Assembly (NCBI RefSeq): GCF_019801145.1
Contig: NZ_JAHVJQ010000003.1
Location: forward strand, 527,404 to 591,403
DNA from: Leisingera aquaemixtae
GTDB taxonomy: Bacteria > Pseudomonadota > Alphaproteobacteria > Rhodobacterales > Rhodobacteraceae
Direction: 5' to 3'
DNA length: 64,000 nt
The position numbers and the translations under genes are program-made. Positions 9,029 to 17,821 of the stretch are shown piece by piece. The stretch's first letter is position 1, and each line of letters opens with the position of its first letter. The notes beneath the pieces are model-generated. The model was not told where the DNA came from. It searched no databases and was given only the letters and a program-made list of their open reading frames with translations.

Positions 9029-9778
9029 ATGCCTTATGACCAGCAACCGTGCCGCGAACCCCTGGTTCTGCTGCCGGGGATGATGTGCGACGGCCGTATT
9101 TTCTACGCTCAGGTCAGGACGTTCTCCGGCAGCATGCCGGTGATGGTGCTGCCGCTGGCCGGCGGCGACACGGTGGAGAAGATTGCTGCGCGGATGCTGA
9201 GCCATCTGCCGCCGCGCTTTGCCTTGGCGGGTTTTTCAATGGGCGGCATTGTGGCAATGGAGCTGGTGCGCCGGGCGCCGGAACGGATCAGCCGCCTGTG
9301 CATTATCGGGGCCAGCCCGCTGGCCGAGACGCCGGATCAGGCCGCCAGCCGGGAGCCGCAGATCGTCGCGGCGCGTGCCGGGCGGCTGGAGGACGTGCTG
9401 CGGGAGACGCTGCCGATGGAAGCCCTTGCACCCGGGCCCCTGCGGCTGGAAGTGCACAACCTGTTTTGCCGGATGGGGGTGGAACTGGGGCCGGAGATGT
9501 ACGTGGCGCAGGCGCGCGCCCTGCAGCGGCGGCCGGATCAGCAGGCCACGATGCGGCGGGTGCATGTTCCCACGCTGGTTCTGGGCGGCGAACATGACAC
9601 GCTGGTGCCGCCGGCCAAGCTGGACCTGCTGGCGCAGCTTATGCCGGGGGCGCGGCTGGAAATCCTGCCTGATGCGGGCCATTTCCCGGTGCTGGAGCAG
9701 CCGGACGCGGTGAACCGGGCGCTGCTGCACTGGCTGGCGGAACCTGTGGCTGCGCCGGATCTTTGCGCTCAGGGATAA
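9029..9778 (+). CDS. Alpha/beta fold hydrolase
   Basis: The 249-residue protein carries an oxyanion segment LLPGMMCDGRIF, nucleophile elbow GFSMGG (S70), acid region LVLGGEHDTLVPP and catalytic histidine DAGHFPVLEQP. All catalytic elements are therefore intact. The start at 9029 follows GCGAGGGCAGGAC; an in-frame start at 8963 is possible but adds non-conserved residues. The last ten bases overlap the end of the convergent DUF6151 gene. The layout resembles esterase or thioesterase members; no substrate is implied by neighbours. Confidence 0.86.
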   Translation: MPYDQQPCREPLVLLPGMMCDGRIFYAQVRTFSGSMPVMVLPLAGGDTVEKIAARMLSHLPPRFALAGFSMGGIVAMELVRRAPERISRLCIIGASPLAETPDQAASREPQIVAARAGRLEDVLRETLPMEALAPGPLRLEVHNLFCRMGVELGPEMYVAQARALQRRPDQQATMRRVHVPTLVLGGEHDTLVPPAKLDLLAQLMPGARLEILPDAGHFPVLEQPDAVNRALLHWLAEPVAAPDLCAQG

Positions 9779-10341
9779 AGCCGGGCGCGCTCTGTTTTGC
9801 TGATCAGCTGAGGTTCTGCCACCGGCTTGCCGGTTCCGGCATCAAAGAACGGTGTTTCCCTCCAGCGGCCGGACAGGCGCGCGGTGATCATCCGGCTGAG
9901 GATGCCCCAGGCCATGGCGCCGCCGCCCTTGGTGCGGGCTTGCTTGCCGGGGGCGGCGATGAAGGCCTTGGCGCGGATCTTGCCCAAGGCAGACTTGTCC
10001 TGGAACAGATCGGAGCGCATGCCGGCAAAGGGCAGGCCGGGCTTGGCCAGCGTATTGGCAAACGGGGTGCCGCAGCAGGATGCATACCAGCGCAGGGGGC
10101 CGCGGGGGCCGAGGCGGAGCGCCTTCAGATGCTCCGCCCCCTGAGTGATGGTGATAGTATCGGGCGACAGCTGGAACAGGTCGACCGGATCCGGTGCCGG
10201 GTCGGGCTGGCCATGGTACAGCTCATTGGCGCGGCAGTCGGCGCAATAGCACACCACACGGGTGCCGGTCTTGATGCCGGCTGCCGAAACTTCGCCGCGC
10301 AATGCCCCGCAATTGCAGGAAAACGCCAGCCCGTCCGCCAT
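9769..10341 (-). CDS. DUF6151 / GFA-like zinc protein
   Basis: The 190-residue protein has an N-terminal CNCG and a CYCADC motif, followed by ASCCGTPFANT. This resembles the cysteine-rich zinc-binding fold of glutathione-dependent formaldehyde-activating (GFA) proteins. The C-terminal half after residue 110 is longer than in GFA proteins and fits the DUF6151 family. It is five bases downstream of phaZ on the same strand, so it is probably in the phaZ transcript. A direct role in PHA metabolism is not shown. Confidence 0.75.
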   Translation of the reverse strand: MADGLAFSCNCGALRGEVSAAGIKTGTRVVCYCADCRANELYHGQPDPAPDPVDLFQLSPDTITITQGAEHLKALRLGPRGPLRWYASCCGTPFANTLAKPGLPFAGMRSDLFQDKSALGKIRAKAFIAAPGKQARTKGGGAMAWGILSRMITARLSGRWRETPFFDAGTGKPVAEPQLISKTERARLYP

Positions 10342-10345
10342 GCGG

Positions 10346-11623
10346 TCAGGCCGCCGTGTTCTTGTTTGCCGGTTTGCGGGCCGCCGGTTTGCGGCGGCTG
10401 TTGGCGTTCATGAAGTCGATCACCAGCGGGCGGATGTTGTTGCGCCAACTGCGGCCCGCGAAGATGCCGTAATGGCCGGCACCCGGCTCCACATGGCTGG
10501 CCTTCTTCTCTTCCGGCAGGCCCGTGCAGAGATCCAGCGCAGCGATGCATTGGCCCGGGGCGGAGATGTCGTCCTTGGCCCCTTCGACAGTCTTGACCGC
10601 AACATCGGTGATCTTGGAGAAGTCGACCTTGTGGCCGTTCACCACAAATTCGTTGCGGGCGATCTCGCGCTTCTTGAAGATACGTTCGACGGTGGACAGG
10701 TAGAATTCTGCCGTCATGTCCATCACCGCCAGGTACTCGTCATAGAAGCGGTTGTGGGCATCGTGATCCGAGGCTTCCCCGCGGGAGACCCGCTGGATCT
10801 GGTCCATGAAGGCCTTGGAGTGCCGTTCACCGTTCATCGACATGAAGGAAGCCAGCTGCAGGAGGCCCGGATAGACCTTGCGGCCGACGCCCTTGTACTT
10901 GTAGCCGACGCGCTGGATCATGGTTTCCTCCAGCTGGCCCATGGTGACACGGCGGCCGAAGTCGGTGACCTCGGTCGGGGTTGCGTCAGGATCCACCGGG
11001 CCGCCGATCAGCGTCAGCGAGGAGGGCTGCGCCTTGGGGTCCTGCTCTGCAAGATAGGCGGTGGCGGCCAGCGTCAGCGGCACCGGCTGGCAAACCGCGA
11101 CCACATGGGTGTCGGGGCCCAGCTCGCGCATGAAATCGACGAGGTAGAGCGTGTAGTCCTCGACGTCGAATTTTCCTGCGGAAACAGGAATATCGCGGGC
11201 GTTGTGCCAGTCCGTCACATAGACTTCACAGTTCACCAGCAAGCTCTTGACGGTAGAGCGGAGAAGGGTGGCGTAATGGCCGGACATCGGGGCAACAAGC
11301 AGCACTTTGCGCGGCTGTTCCTCGCGTCCGTTGACCTTGAAGTGGATGAGATCGCCGAACGGGCGCTCTACCACTGTGGTGATGTCCACCAGGTGGTCCT
11401 TGCCGTCCTCGCACGTGAAGGTGCGGACACCCCAGGCCGGTTTCACCACCATGCGCTGGTAAGTACGTTCCGTCACTTCGCCCCAGGCCGCCATCCAGCT
11501 GAGCGCAGGGTTTGGCAAGGCGGAAAAGACGGGGTAAGATGCCATGGAGAGGGCCGTGGCGCCCAACCATTGGTTGGTGTTCCGGACGGTCTCCATCAGG
11601 TCGTAGGTCATCATGTATCGCAT
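10346..11623 (-). CDS. phaZ: Intracellular polyhydroxybutyrate depolymerase
   Basis: The 425-residue protein matches intracellular PHB depolymerases. It has a cysteine nucleophile in the segment VVAVCQP (C178) in place of the GxSxG of extracellular enzymes, preceded by VYVTDWHNARDIPVS. The C-terminal HVEPGAGHYGIFAG holds the catalytic histidine. It mobilises PHA granules in the cytoplasm. The start at 11623 has a strong AAGGAGG site. The gene is divergent from phaC, sharing a 133-base promoter region with palindromic PhaR-like sites. The lysine- and arginine-rich tail resembles granule- or DNA-binding tails. Confidence 0.95.
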   Translation of the reverse strand: MRYMMTYDLMETVRNTNQWLGATALSMASYPVFSALPNPALSWMAAWGEVTERTYQRMVVKPAWGVRTFTCEDGKDHLVDITTVVERPFGDLIHFKVNGREEQPRKVLLVAPMSGHYATLLRSTVKSLLVNCEVYVTDWHNARDIPVSAGKFDVEDYTLYLVDFMRELGPDTHVVAVCQPVPLTLAATAYLAEQDPKAQPSSLTLIGGPVDPDATPTEVTDFGRRVTMGQLEETMIQRVGYKYKGVGRKVYPGLLQLASFMSMNGERHSKAFMDQIQRVSRGEASDHDAHNRFYDEYLAVMDMTAEFYLSTVERIFKKREIARNEFVVNGHKVDFSKITDVAVKTVEGAKDDISAPGQCIAALDLCTGLPEEKKASHVEPGAGHYGIFAGRSWRNNIRPLVIDFMNANSRRKPAARKPANKNTAA

Positions 11624-11707
11624 GCCTGCCTCCTTCGCGATCCGTCCCGGCGTAACGTCACCGGAAATTCCGGAACATCGGACCAATCGCCGCTTTGCCC
11701 TAATTTC

Positions 11708-11732
11708 TGCAGAATAGTATTCTGCATAGCAG
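11708..11732. promoter_or_regulatory. Palindrome and CTGC-N3-GCAG site between phaZ and phaC
   Basis: A perfect 19-base palindrome, TGCAGAATAGTATTCTGCA (11708-11726), overlaps CTGC-ATA-GCAG (11722-11732). TGC-rich CTGC-N3-GCAG elements are the known recognition pattern of the PHA repressor PhaR in Paracoccus. The site is 25-49 bases before the phaC ATG and could serve both divergent genes. Confidence 0.65.
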
Positions 11733-11756
11733 AAAGCCTATGAGGGATTCCTTTTT

Positions 11757-13559
11757 ATGACAACTAGTGACGAATTATCCGCAGCAGCCAATTCCGAGAG
11801 CGTTGAAAAGCTTAAGGAAAACATGACTCGCGTTGAGGAATTAAGTAAGCGTCTGGCCGATGTCATGTCCCGGAAGGTGCCGCATAACCCGGCTTTGGAC
11901 GGTCCGAATCAAGAGCTTTATGCGCGCGCAGCAACCGCCTATTGGGCGGAAGCGGTGCAAAATCCCGCCAAGTTTCTGGAGCATCAGGTCGAGTACTGGA
12001 GCAAGTCTGTGCTGAATTTCGCTGAAGCGCAGAAGGCCCTGGCAGGAAAATCGGACAGCACGGATGACGGCGGCCCCAAGGACCGCCGTTTTACGAATCC
12101 GCTGTGGGACAGCAATCCCTACTTCAATTTTGTGAAGCAGCAGTACATGACCAACGCCGATGCGATCCGCAAGGCGGTGCAGGAGGCGGTGGACCTGGAC
12201 CGCAAGGACAAGCAGCGGCTGACCTATTTTGCCGATCAGATCATCGAGATGATGGCGCCGACCAATTTCCTGCCGACCAACCCGGACGCGCTGGAGAAGG
12301 CAGTGGAAACCGAAGGCCAGTCGCTGATCGACGGTCTGGAGAACCTGGTCACCGACCTGGAGGCCAACAACGGCGAGCTGGTGGTGCGGCTGGCGGACGA
12401 GAGCGCCTTTGAGCTGGGCGGCAATATCGCCACCACGCCGGGGGATGTGGTCTACCGCAACCGGATGATGGAACTGATCCAGTACAAGCCGGTGACTGAA
12501 ACCGTGCATGAAACCCCGATCGTGCTGTTCCCGCCGTGGATCAACAAATTCTACATTCTCGACCTCAAGGCCCAGAACAGCCTGATCAAATGGGTGACCG
12601 AGCAGGGCTACACCCTGTTTGTGGTGTCCTGGGTCAATGCGGATGCCAGCCATGCCGATGTGGGGATGGAGGACTACATCCAGGAGGGCTTCCTGACCGC
12701 GATCGAAAAGGCCAAGGAGATCTGCAAGGTCAAGCAGGTCAACGCAGTTGGGTATTGCATAGCGGGCACCACGCTGAGCCTGACGCTGTCGCTCTTGAAG
12801 CAGCGCGGCGACAAGTCGGTGAAGTCTGCGACCTTCTTTACCACCCTCACCGATTTCGGCGACCAGGGCGAGTTCACGCCGTTCCTGCAGAATGACTTTG
12901 TCGACGGCATCGAGGCGCAGGTGGAGGAAGAGGGGCTGCTGCGGTCCTGGGTGATCGCGCGGACCATGTCGTTCCTGCGCTCCAAGGATCTGATCTACGG
13001 CCCTGCGGTCAAAAGCTACATGATGGGCGAGACGCCGCCCGCGTTCGATCTTCTTTACTGGAACGGCGATGGTGCCAACCTGCCGGGCAGGATGGCAGTG
13101 CAGTACCTGCGCGGCCTGTGCCAGAACAACGAGTTTGTCGGCGAGGGGTTCGAGCTGATGGGCCACAAGCTGCATACCAGCGAAGTGGATGTGCCGCTGA
13201 TGGCGATCACTTGCGAGACCGACCACATCGCCCGCTGGAAAGACTGTTACCGCGGGGTGCAGCAGATGGGGTCGCGCAGCAAGAGCTTCATCGTGTCGGA
13301 ATCCGGCCATATCGCGGGCATCGTCAACCCGCCGAGCAAGAAGAAGTACGGCCATTACATCAACGACGACCTGAAAGGCGACTGCGAGGCCTGGATGGAA
13401 GGCGCCGAATACCATGAGGGGTCCTGGTGGCCGCGGTGGAATGACTGGCTGAAGAAGCGGTCCGGCAAGCAGGTTCCCGCCCGCGACGTGGGGGATTCGG
13501 GCTATCCGTCTTTGATGCCGGCCCCGGGATCCTATGTGAAGGTGAAGGCAAACCGTTGA
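11757..13559 (+). CDS. phaC: Class I poly(3-hydroxyalkanoate) synthase
   Basis: The 600-residue protein is a full-length class I PHA synthase that polymerises 3-hydroxyacyl-CoA at the granule surface. The lipase-like box is GYCIAG with nucleophile C334. The catalytic aspartate is expected in ITCETDHIARW and the histidine in SESGHIAGIVNPPS. The N-terminal 100 residues are variable, as is usual. The ribosome-binding site before ATG 11757 is weak (TGAGGGA, nine bases away). The gene is followed by phaP. Confidence 0.96.
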   Translation: MTTSDELSAAANSESVEKLKENMTRVEELSKRLADVMSRKVPHNPALDGPNQELYARAATAYWAEAVQNPAKFLEHQVEYWSKSVLNFAEAQKALAGKSDSTDDGGPKDRRFTNPLWDSNPYFNFVKQQYMTNADAIRKAVQEAVDLDRKDKQRLTYFADQIIEMMAPTNFLPTNPDALEKAVETEGQSLIDGLENLVTDLEANNGELVVRLADESAFELGGNIATTPGDVVYRNRMMELIQYKPVTETVHETPIVLFPPWINKFYILDLKAQNSLIKWVTEQGYTLFVVSWVNADASHADVGMEDYIQEGFLTAIEKAKEICKVKQVNAVGYCIAGTTLSLTLSLLKQRGDKSVKSATFFTTLTDFGDQGEFTPFLQNDFVDGIEAQVEEEGLLRSWVIARTMSFLRSKDLIYGPAVKSYMMGETPPAFDLLYWNGDGANLPGRMAVQYLRGLCQNNEFVGEGFELMGHKLHTSEVDVPLMAITCETDHIARWKDCYRGVQQMGSRSKSFIVSESGHIAGIVNPPSKKKYGHYINDDLKGDCEAWMEGAEYHEGSWWPRWNDWLKKRSGKQVPARDVGDSGYPSLMPAPGSYVKVKANR

Positions 13560-13566
13560 TTTTGCA

Positions 13567-13623
13567 GGCGCAGAATTTTTTTCTGCGCCGCAGCATCAAA
13601 ACTCTTGAAATGCTGCGGTGCAG
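13567..13623. promoter_or_regulatory. Two CTGC-N3-GCAG sites and an inverted repeat before phaP
   Basis: CTGC-GCC-GCAG (13583-13593) and CTGC-GGT-GCAG (13613-13623) are exactly 30 bases apart, about three helix turns. The first overlaps a 9-bp inverted repeat (GGCGCAGAA with TTCTGCGCC, 13567-13589) that could also act as a weak terminator of phaC. These fit PhaR operators that repress the phasin gene until granules form. Confidence 0.68.
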
Positions 13624-13690
13624 CGTGCATATTCCCCTCATGCTAAGAGCGCAGGATGGTCCTGCTGCAGCTTTCTGAGGAATTAGAACT

Positions 13691-14140
13691 ATGGCAAAGA
13701 CCCAAGACTTCACCGCGATGATGAAAGACTTCATGGGCGCATTCCCGGTTGACACCAAAGCCGTCGAAGACGCGTTCAAGAACACCGCAGCCCTGAACGA
13801 GAAGCTGTCCGCCGTTGCGCTGGACGCTGCCGGCAAATCCGCCGAGATCTCGAACAAGTGGACCAAAGAAACCATCGCCAAACTGGGCGACGTTTCCAAG
13901 GTCAAGGCAGAGCCGGCCGACTACGCCAAGGCCGCAACCGATTTCGCTTCCGCTTCTGCCGAAGTGGCTGCCGAAAACATGGCTGCCTTTGCTGAGATCG
14001 CCAAAAAAGTCCAGATGGACACCGTCGAACTGCTGATGGCCGCTGGCAAAGACGCAACCGAAGAAGCAACCGCTGCTGTGAAAAAGGCCACCGAAGAGGT
14101 GACCTCCGCAGCGAAAAAAGCTTCGGCAGCTGCCAAGTAA
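13691..14140 (+). CDS. phaP: Phasin, PHA granule-coating protein
   Basis: The 149-residue protein is rich in alanine, lysine and glutamate and has no cysteine. It has amphipathic helices typical of phasins and a C-terminal alanine/lysine-rich tail (TEEVTSAAKKASAAAK). Phasins coat PHA granules and control their size and number. It lies 131 bases after phaC, has a GAGGAA site before the ATG, and is preceded by two PhaR-type sites. The assignment rests on composition, size and position. Confidence 0.9.
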   Translation: MAKTQDFTAMMKDFMGAFPVDTKAVEDAFKNTAALNEKLSAVALDAAGKSAEISNKWTKETIAKLGDVSKVKAEPADYAKAATDFASASAEVAAENMAAFAEIAKKVQMDTVELLMAAGKDATEEATAAVKKATEEVTSAAKKASAAAK

Positions 14141-14193
14141 GAACGACCACGAACCGGCCCTCGCTCTCCTCCCTGACGGAGCCGGAACGTGAA

Positions 14194-14224
14194 GAAGGGC
14201 AGGCCGCAAGGCCTGTCCTTTTGC
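14194..14224 (+). terminator. Rho-independent terminator of phaP
   Basis: GGGCAGGCC pairs with GGCCTGTCC (one G-U pair) over a GCAA tetraloop and is followed by TTTT. It separates phaP from the convergent cyclase gene. Confidence 0.8.
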
Positions 14225-14234
14225 ATTTCAGGGA

Positions 14235-15983
14235 TCACTCCGGCAGCCCGGCGCGGAGCAGCCCGTCGCAGTAATGCTCCAGATCCTCGCTATGCGCGAA
14301 GGGCAGCGTCTCGCTGATCCGCGACACGGAAAATCCGGGTTCCAGTTTCAGAATCCGTCCGGCCTCCTGGGCGGCGGCCTGTGTATCCCCAAGCTGCCCG
14401 TAGCAGGCGGCCAGATGGCGGCGCGGGGCCGGAAAGCCGGGAAACAGCCCGACGGCCTTTCTCACTTCGGTGACGCCTGGCTGGTATTCCCGGCACATAT
14501 AGAGGGCCAGCCCCTTGAACCAGTGAAAATAGGTCGGGTGGAACGGGTTGCGGGAAGTGGCCTGGTCGAGTTCGGCCAGCGCCTTCTGATGCTTGCCCTG
14601 ATATACAAGGGACAGGCCGCGGAAGGCCATGGCGTCGGTGTCATTGGGGTTCAGCGCCAGGGCGCGCTGGAAATGGTCCTCCGCCAGCGAAAACTCCCCC
14701 TTGAACAGGTGCATGACAGCCAGCCGCCGCTGGGCGACGCTGTCCAGCGGGTCGATGCGGGCCGCCCGGCGCAGCAGCGGAAACGCCTTGTCCAGGGTTG
14801 TTTCGGGGGACTGGCCCCAACCGCTCATCCATTCCACCAGATAGGTCAGTGCCAGCCCGCAGCAGGCAGAGGCATTGCCTGGATCGCTGTCACAGGCCTG
14901 CTGATAGAGTTTCCGGCATTTCAGCAGTGCCTCCCGCGTGTCCAGCAAGAGCGCCTTGGCCTGAAGCACAAGTTCCCGCGACGTCACAGGCCCGCCGCGG
15001 GCGCCCAGCTCGGCGGATTTCCGTTTGGCGGTGGCCTGAAGCTGCCCGGCCAGGGTCTGTGTGATCTGCCCGGCCAGCGCGTCCTCCTGGCTGAGGCTGT
15101 CGGCTGCAGCCCGGTCGTATTGTTCGCTGTGCAGCGACGTTCCGTTGATACCATCAGCCAGGGAAACGCTGACCCGCAGCTTGCCCACCAGCTGGCGCAC
15201 CGTGCCCTCGACCAGATACCGGACACCAAGTTCGACCGCCGCCAGGGATGTCTCGGAGGCGCTGGCGGCAAACCGCAGTGCGGTGGTGCGGGAGATGACC
15301 CGCAGTTCGCGGAAACGGGAGAGCCCGATGGTGACATCCTCGGTCAGCGCTTCTGCCAGGCTCTCTGCTGCTTCTGAAGCCGGAGACATGTTCAGGAAGG
15401 GCAGCACCGCCACGGAGACATCGTAGGCCGGGCCTTCCGCTTCCAGCCGCGGCATGGCGTTTTCGCAAATGCGGAAAATCCGCACCGGATCGGAGATGTT
15501 GCGGATAACCTGCAGGCCCAGATCGTCGAAGGCTGCATTGATCCGGCCGCGGACCTGCGCCTGAACCGTGCCGGAGACACAGATTTCGCCTGGCCCTGCC
15601 AGGCTTTCGAGGCGGGCGGCAATGTTGACGCAATTGCCGAACAGGTCGCCGCCGGCTGCGATGATGTTGCCCGTGTGGATGCCCATCCGCAGGCTCAGGT
15701 GCGGGCCGGCCTGGCCGGCGCTGCGGGCATTGGTTTTCTTTGATATCAGCAGGGCGGCCTTCACAGCCTGCAGGGAGGTCGGGAACTCCAGCAGGAAGCC
15801 GTCCCCCAGTGTTTTGACAAGCTGGCCGGAATACTGCTGAGCGGCGGGCACGATGATCTGGTCCGACAGCTTCCGGACCGCGGCGACAGCTTCCGCCTCG
15901 CCGGTCTCGACCAGCGCGGAAAATCCAGCCACGTCGGCAATTAGTATGGCAGCTTGTCTCTGTCTGTCCCCTTGGTCAGCCAT
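14235..15983 (-). CDS. Class III adenylate/guanylate cyclase with TolB-like and TPR regions
   Basis: The 582-residue protein has an N-terminal class III cyclase domain (about residues 10-170). Metal-binding aspartates are D17 (ILIADVAGFSAL) and D61 (VKTLGDGFLLEF), purine-selecting K57 is present, and NIAARLE holds the transition-state Asn/Arg pair. A TolB-N-like region follows (AVLPFLNMSP...), then several TPR repeats. The segment before NIAARLE reads FGNCVN where many relatives have Asp or Thr, so nucleotide choice is uncertain. The ATG at 15983 has AGGAAAG close upstream; a GTG at 15998 is an alternative. No membrane helix is seen. Confidence 0.87.
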   Translation of the reverse strand: MADQGDRQRQAAILIADVAGFSALVETGEAEAVAAVRKLSDQIIVPAAQQYSGQLVKTLGDGFLLEFPTSLQAVKAALLISKKTNARSAGQAGPHLSLRMGIHTGNIIAAGGDLFGNCVNIAARLESLAGPGEICVSGTVQAQVRGRINAAFDDLGLQVIRNISDPVRIFRICENAMPRLEAEGPAYDVSVAVLPFLNMSPASEAAESLAEALTEDVTIGLSRFRELRVISRTTALRFAASASETSLAAVELGVRYLVEGTVRQLVGKLRVSVSLADGINGTSLHSEQYDRAAADSLSQEDALAGQITQTLAGQLQATAKRKSAELGARGGPVTSRELVLQAKALLLDTREALLKCRKLYQQACDSDPGNASACCGLALTYLVEWMSGWGQSPETTLDKAFPLLRRAARIDPLDSVAQRRLAVMHLFKGEFSLAEDHFQRALALNPNDTDAMAFRGLSLVYQGKHQKALAELDQATSRNPFHPTYFHWFKGLALYMCREYQPGVTEVRKAVGLFPGFPAPRRHLAACYGQLGDTQAAAQEAGRILKLEPGFSVSRISETLPFAHSEDLEHYCDGLLRAGLPE

Positions 15984-16098
15984 CTTTCCTGCCACCACAG
16001 ACTCAAAGACCTGACACGTATTATATCATATTGAGGATTTTGCGGTGATTTAATGATGCGGCAGAGAGCACATTTTTTCAGCGGTTTGCAGCATTGGT

Positions 16099-16968
16099 TC
16101 AAAACTGCGCATCGCGGAAGCTGGAAAACTTCGGCTGCCAGCCAGTGAGGCAGCGCAGTTTGGAAGAGCCCATCTGCTGGTCCAGGGCCGGCCCTTCGGC
16201 CCAAGCGCCGTATTTGATCAGGACATGTTTCAGGCTGCGCACCAGATAGCCGCCATCGTGGCCGTGGCGGCGGGCGATCTCGCGGGTGATTTCTGCTGCC
16301 GGCACGCCGATTTCGGCACTGGCGTTGAAATGGCCGGTGAGATCCTGGTTTTCCAGCAGCAGCCGGTAGGCGCGTGCCAGATCCTCGCGATGAATCAGAG
16401 GCCAGCGGGTGGCGATACTGCCCCAGATCTCGAACGGCCTGTCAGCGCGGGCGGAGTCAAGGTACCGGGAAAACGCGCCGCCCCCGGCGTGGTAGACCAT
16501 CGCCGGGTGGATCACCGCGGCGGAGACGGCTGGGGAGGACAGAACCATGCGGGCGTTGCGCTGCATCCAGGCAAAGGGCTTTATCGGCCGCATCGGGCTG
16601 GCCTCATCCGCAATGCGGCTGCCGGTGGCGCCATAAAGCCAGCAGCCGCCGGTGTAGATCATCCGCAGCGGAGCCGGGCGCAGCGCGGCTTGCTGCAGGA
16701 TGGCGGTGATGGCCGCAGTATCGGCCTCAGCCATGTCATCATCGAAGGTTGCGGCCAGCTGGATCAGCCCGTCTGCACGGGCCGCTTCGCGCACCCAGGC
16801 GCTGGGCGTGCGCAGATCGCCCCGCAGGGGGCGGGCGCCCAGGGCCTCAAGCTTGCGGTCCGAAGCCGCCGACCGGCTGAGGCCGGTGACCTGGTGGCCG
16901 TTCATGGCCAGTTCTCGGGTGACGGCGGTGCCGATGGACCCGGTGCCGCCCAGGATAAGGACCTTCAT
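16099..16968 (-). CDS. NAD(P)-dependent epimerase/dehydratase-like protein
   Basis: The 289-residue protein has the Rossmann dinucleotide motif GGTGSIG (residues 8-14), MNGHQVTGLSRS as the second strand, and an extended short-chain dehydrogenase layout. The usual YxxxK active site is not evident: the segment GGCWLYGATGS has a tyrosine without the lysine four residues on. It may be an atypical reductase or a non-catalytic NmrA-like binder. GGGAGG precedes the start. It is divergent from phaR, across 197 bases. Confidence 0.8.
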   Translation of the reverse strand: MKVLILGGTGSIGTAVTRELAMNGHQVTGLSRSAASDRKLEALGARPLRGDLRTPSAWVREAARADGLIQLAATFDDDMAEADTAAITAILQQAALRPAPLRMIYTGGCWLYGATGSRIADEASPMRPIKPFAWMQRNARMVLSSPAVSAAVIHPAMVYHAGGGAFSRYLDSARADRPFEIWGSIATRWPLIHREDLARAYRLLLENQDLTGHFNASAEIGVPAAEITREIARRHGHDGGYLVRSLKHVLIKYGAWAEGPALDQQMGSSKLRCLTGWQPKFSSFRDAQF

Positions 16969-17134
16969 TGCCGTGGAGCCTCCCGCTGCAGATTCTGTTG
17001 CGGGATCCTCTGTAAAAGCTCAAGGCAGGTTGAGGTCAAGCGCGATGGATGCATGTGCAGAAGCCCGGTGAAGAACAAATGTTGCGGAAAACACGGCAAG
17101 GCTTCCATTTTGTTCTGCACTGGCATAGGCTTCG

Positions 17135-17145
17135 CTGCAATGCAT
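17135..17145. promoter_or_regulatory. Near-match PhaR site upstream of phaR
   Basis: CTGC-AAT-GCAT differs from CTGC-N3-GCAG at the last base and ends 20 bases before the phaR start codon. Autoregulation of phaR is known in Paracoccus. The match is imperfect, so this is tentative. Confidence 0.4.
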
Positions 17146-17165
17146 CATCACCGGGGAGGGAGCAC

Positions 17166-17723
17166 ATGGCAGAGCAGGACAAACCCTTGCTGATCAAACG
17201 GTATGCGAGCCGGCGGCTCTATAACACCGAGACCAGCGATTACGTCACGCTGGAAGACATCGCGGGGTTCATCCGGGAAGGGCGGGAAGTGCAGATCGTC
17301 GATCTGAAGACCGGCGACGACCTGACCCGCCAGTATCTGCTGCAGATCATTGCCGAGCACGAGAGCCGCGGCGAGAATGTGCTGCCGGTCAATGTGCTGA
17401 ACGATCTGGTGCGCAGCTACATGGTGCCGGGCGGCGGGGTGATGCCGCAGTTCCTGCAGACCTCCTTTGACATGCTGCGCGAGAGCCAGTCGAAGATGAT
17501 GGAAAACATGAACGCGATGAACCCGATGTCCAAGATGCCGGGGTTCGAGGCGATGAAGGCGCAGCAGGAGGCGTTCCTGAAGGCGATGACCGGCGGTTTC
17601 GGCGCCGGAGGCTGGACTGGCGGTTCGGCTGAGGAGGAGAAATCCGAAAGCAGCGGCGAAGATCTGGACGACATCAAAAAGCAGCTTGCGGCGCTGCAGG
17701 AGAAGCTGTCGAAAATGAAGTGA
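17166..17723 (+). CDS. phaR: Polyhydroxyalkanoate synthesis repressor PhaR
   Basis: The 185-residue protein has the PHB-accumulation regulator N-terminal domain (about residues 8-66: KRYASRRLYNTETSDYVTLE). A methionine-rich middle follows (MENMNAMNPMSKMPGFEAM), then a short coiled C-terminus. PhaR binds both PHA granules and DNA, and releases phasin transcription when granules appear. The start at 17166 has a GGGGAGGGAG site; an in-frame start at 17049 is rejected. It is about 3 kb from phaP, separated by the cyclase and epimerase genes. Confidence 0.95.
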   Translation: MAEQDKPLLIKRYASRRLYNTETSDYVTLEDIAGFIREGREVQIVDLKTGDDLTRQYLLQIIAEHESRGENVLPVNVLNDLVRSYMVPGGGVMPQFLQTSFDMLRESQSKMMENMNAMNPMSKMPGFEAMKAQQEAFLKAMTGGFGAGGWTGGSAEEEKSESSGEDLDDIKKQLAALQEKLSKMK

Positions 17724-17760
17724 GCTTCAGCGTGCGGGGCTGGCAGCCAAGCCCACAAAC

Positions 17761-17795
17761 AAGCCCCCTGTCCGGTTCGGCGGGGGCTTTTTTTT
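17761..17795 (+). terminator. Rho-independent terminator of phaR
   Basis: AAGCCCCC pairs with GGGGGCTT and is followed by eight T residues, shortly after the phaR stop. Confidence 0.9.
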
Positions 17796-17821
17796 GATGC
17801 GCGGTCAGATGCTTCTGCAGA

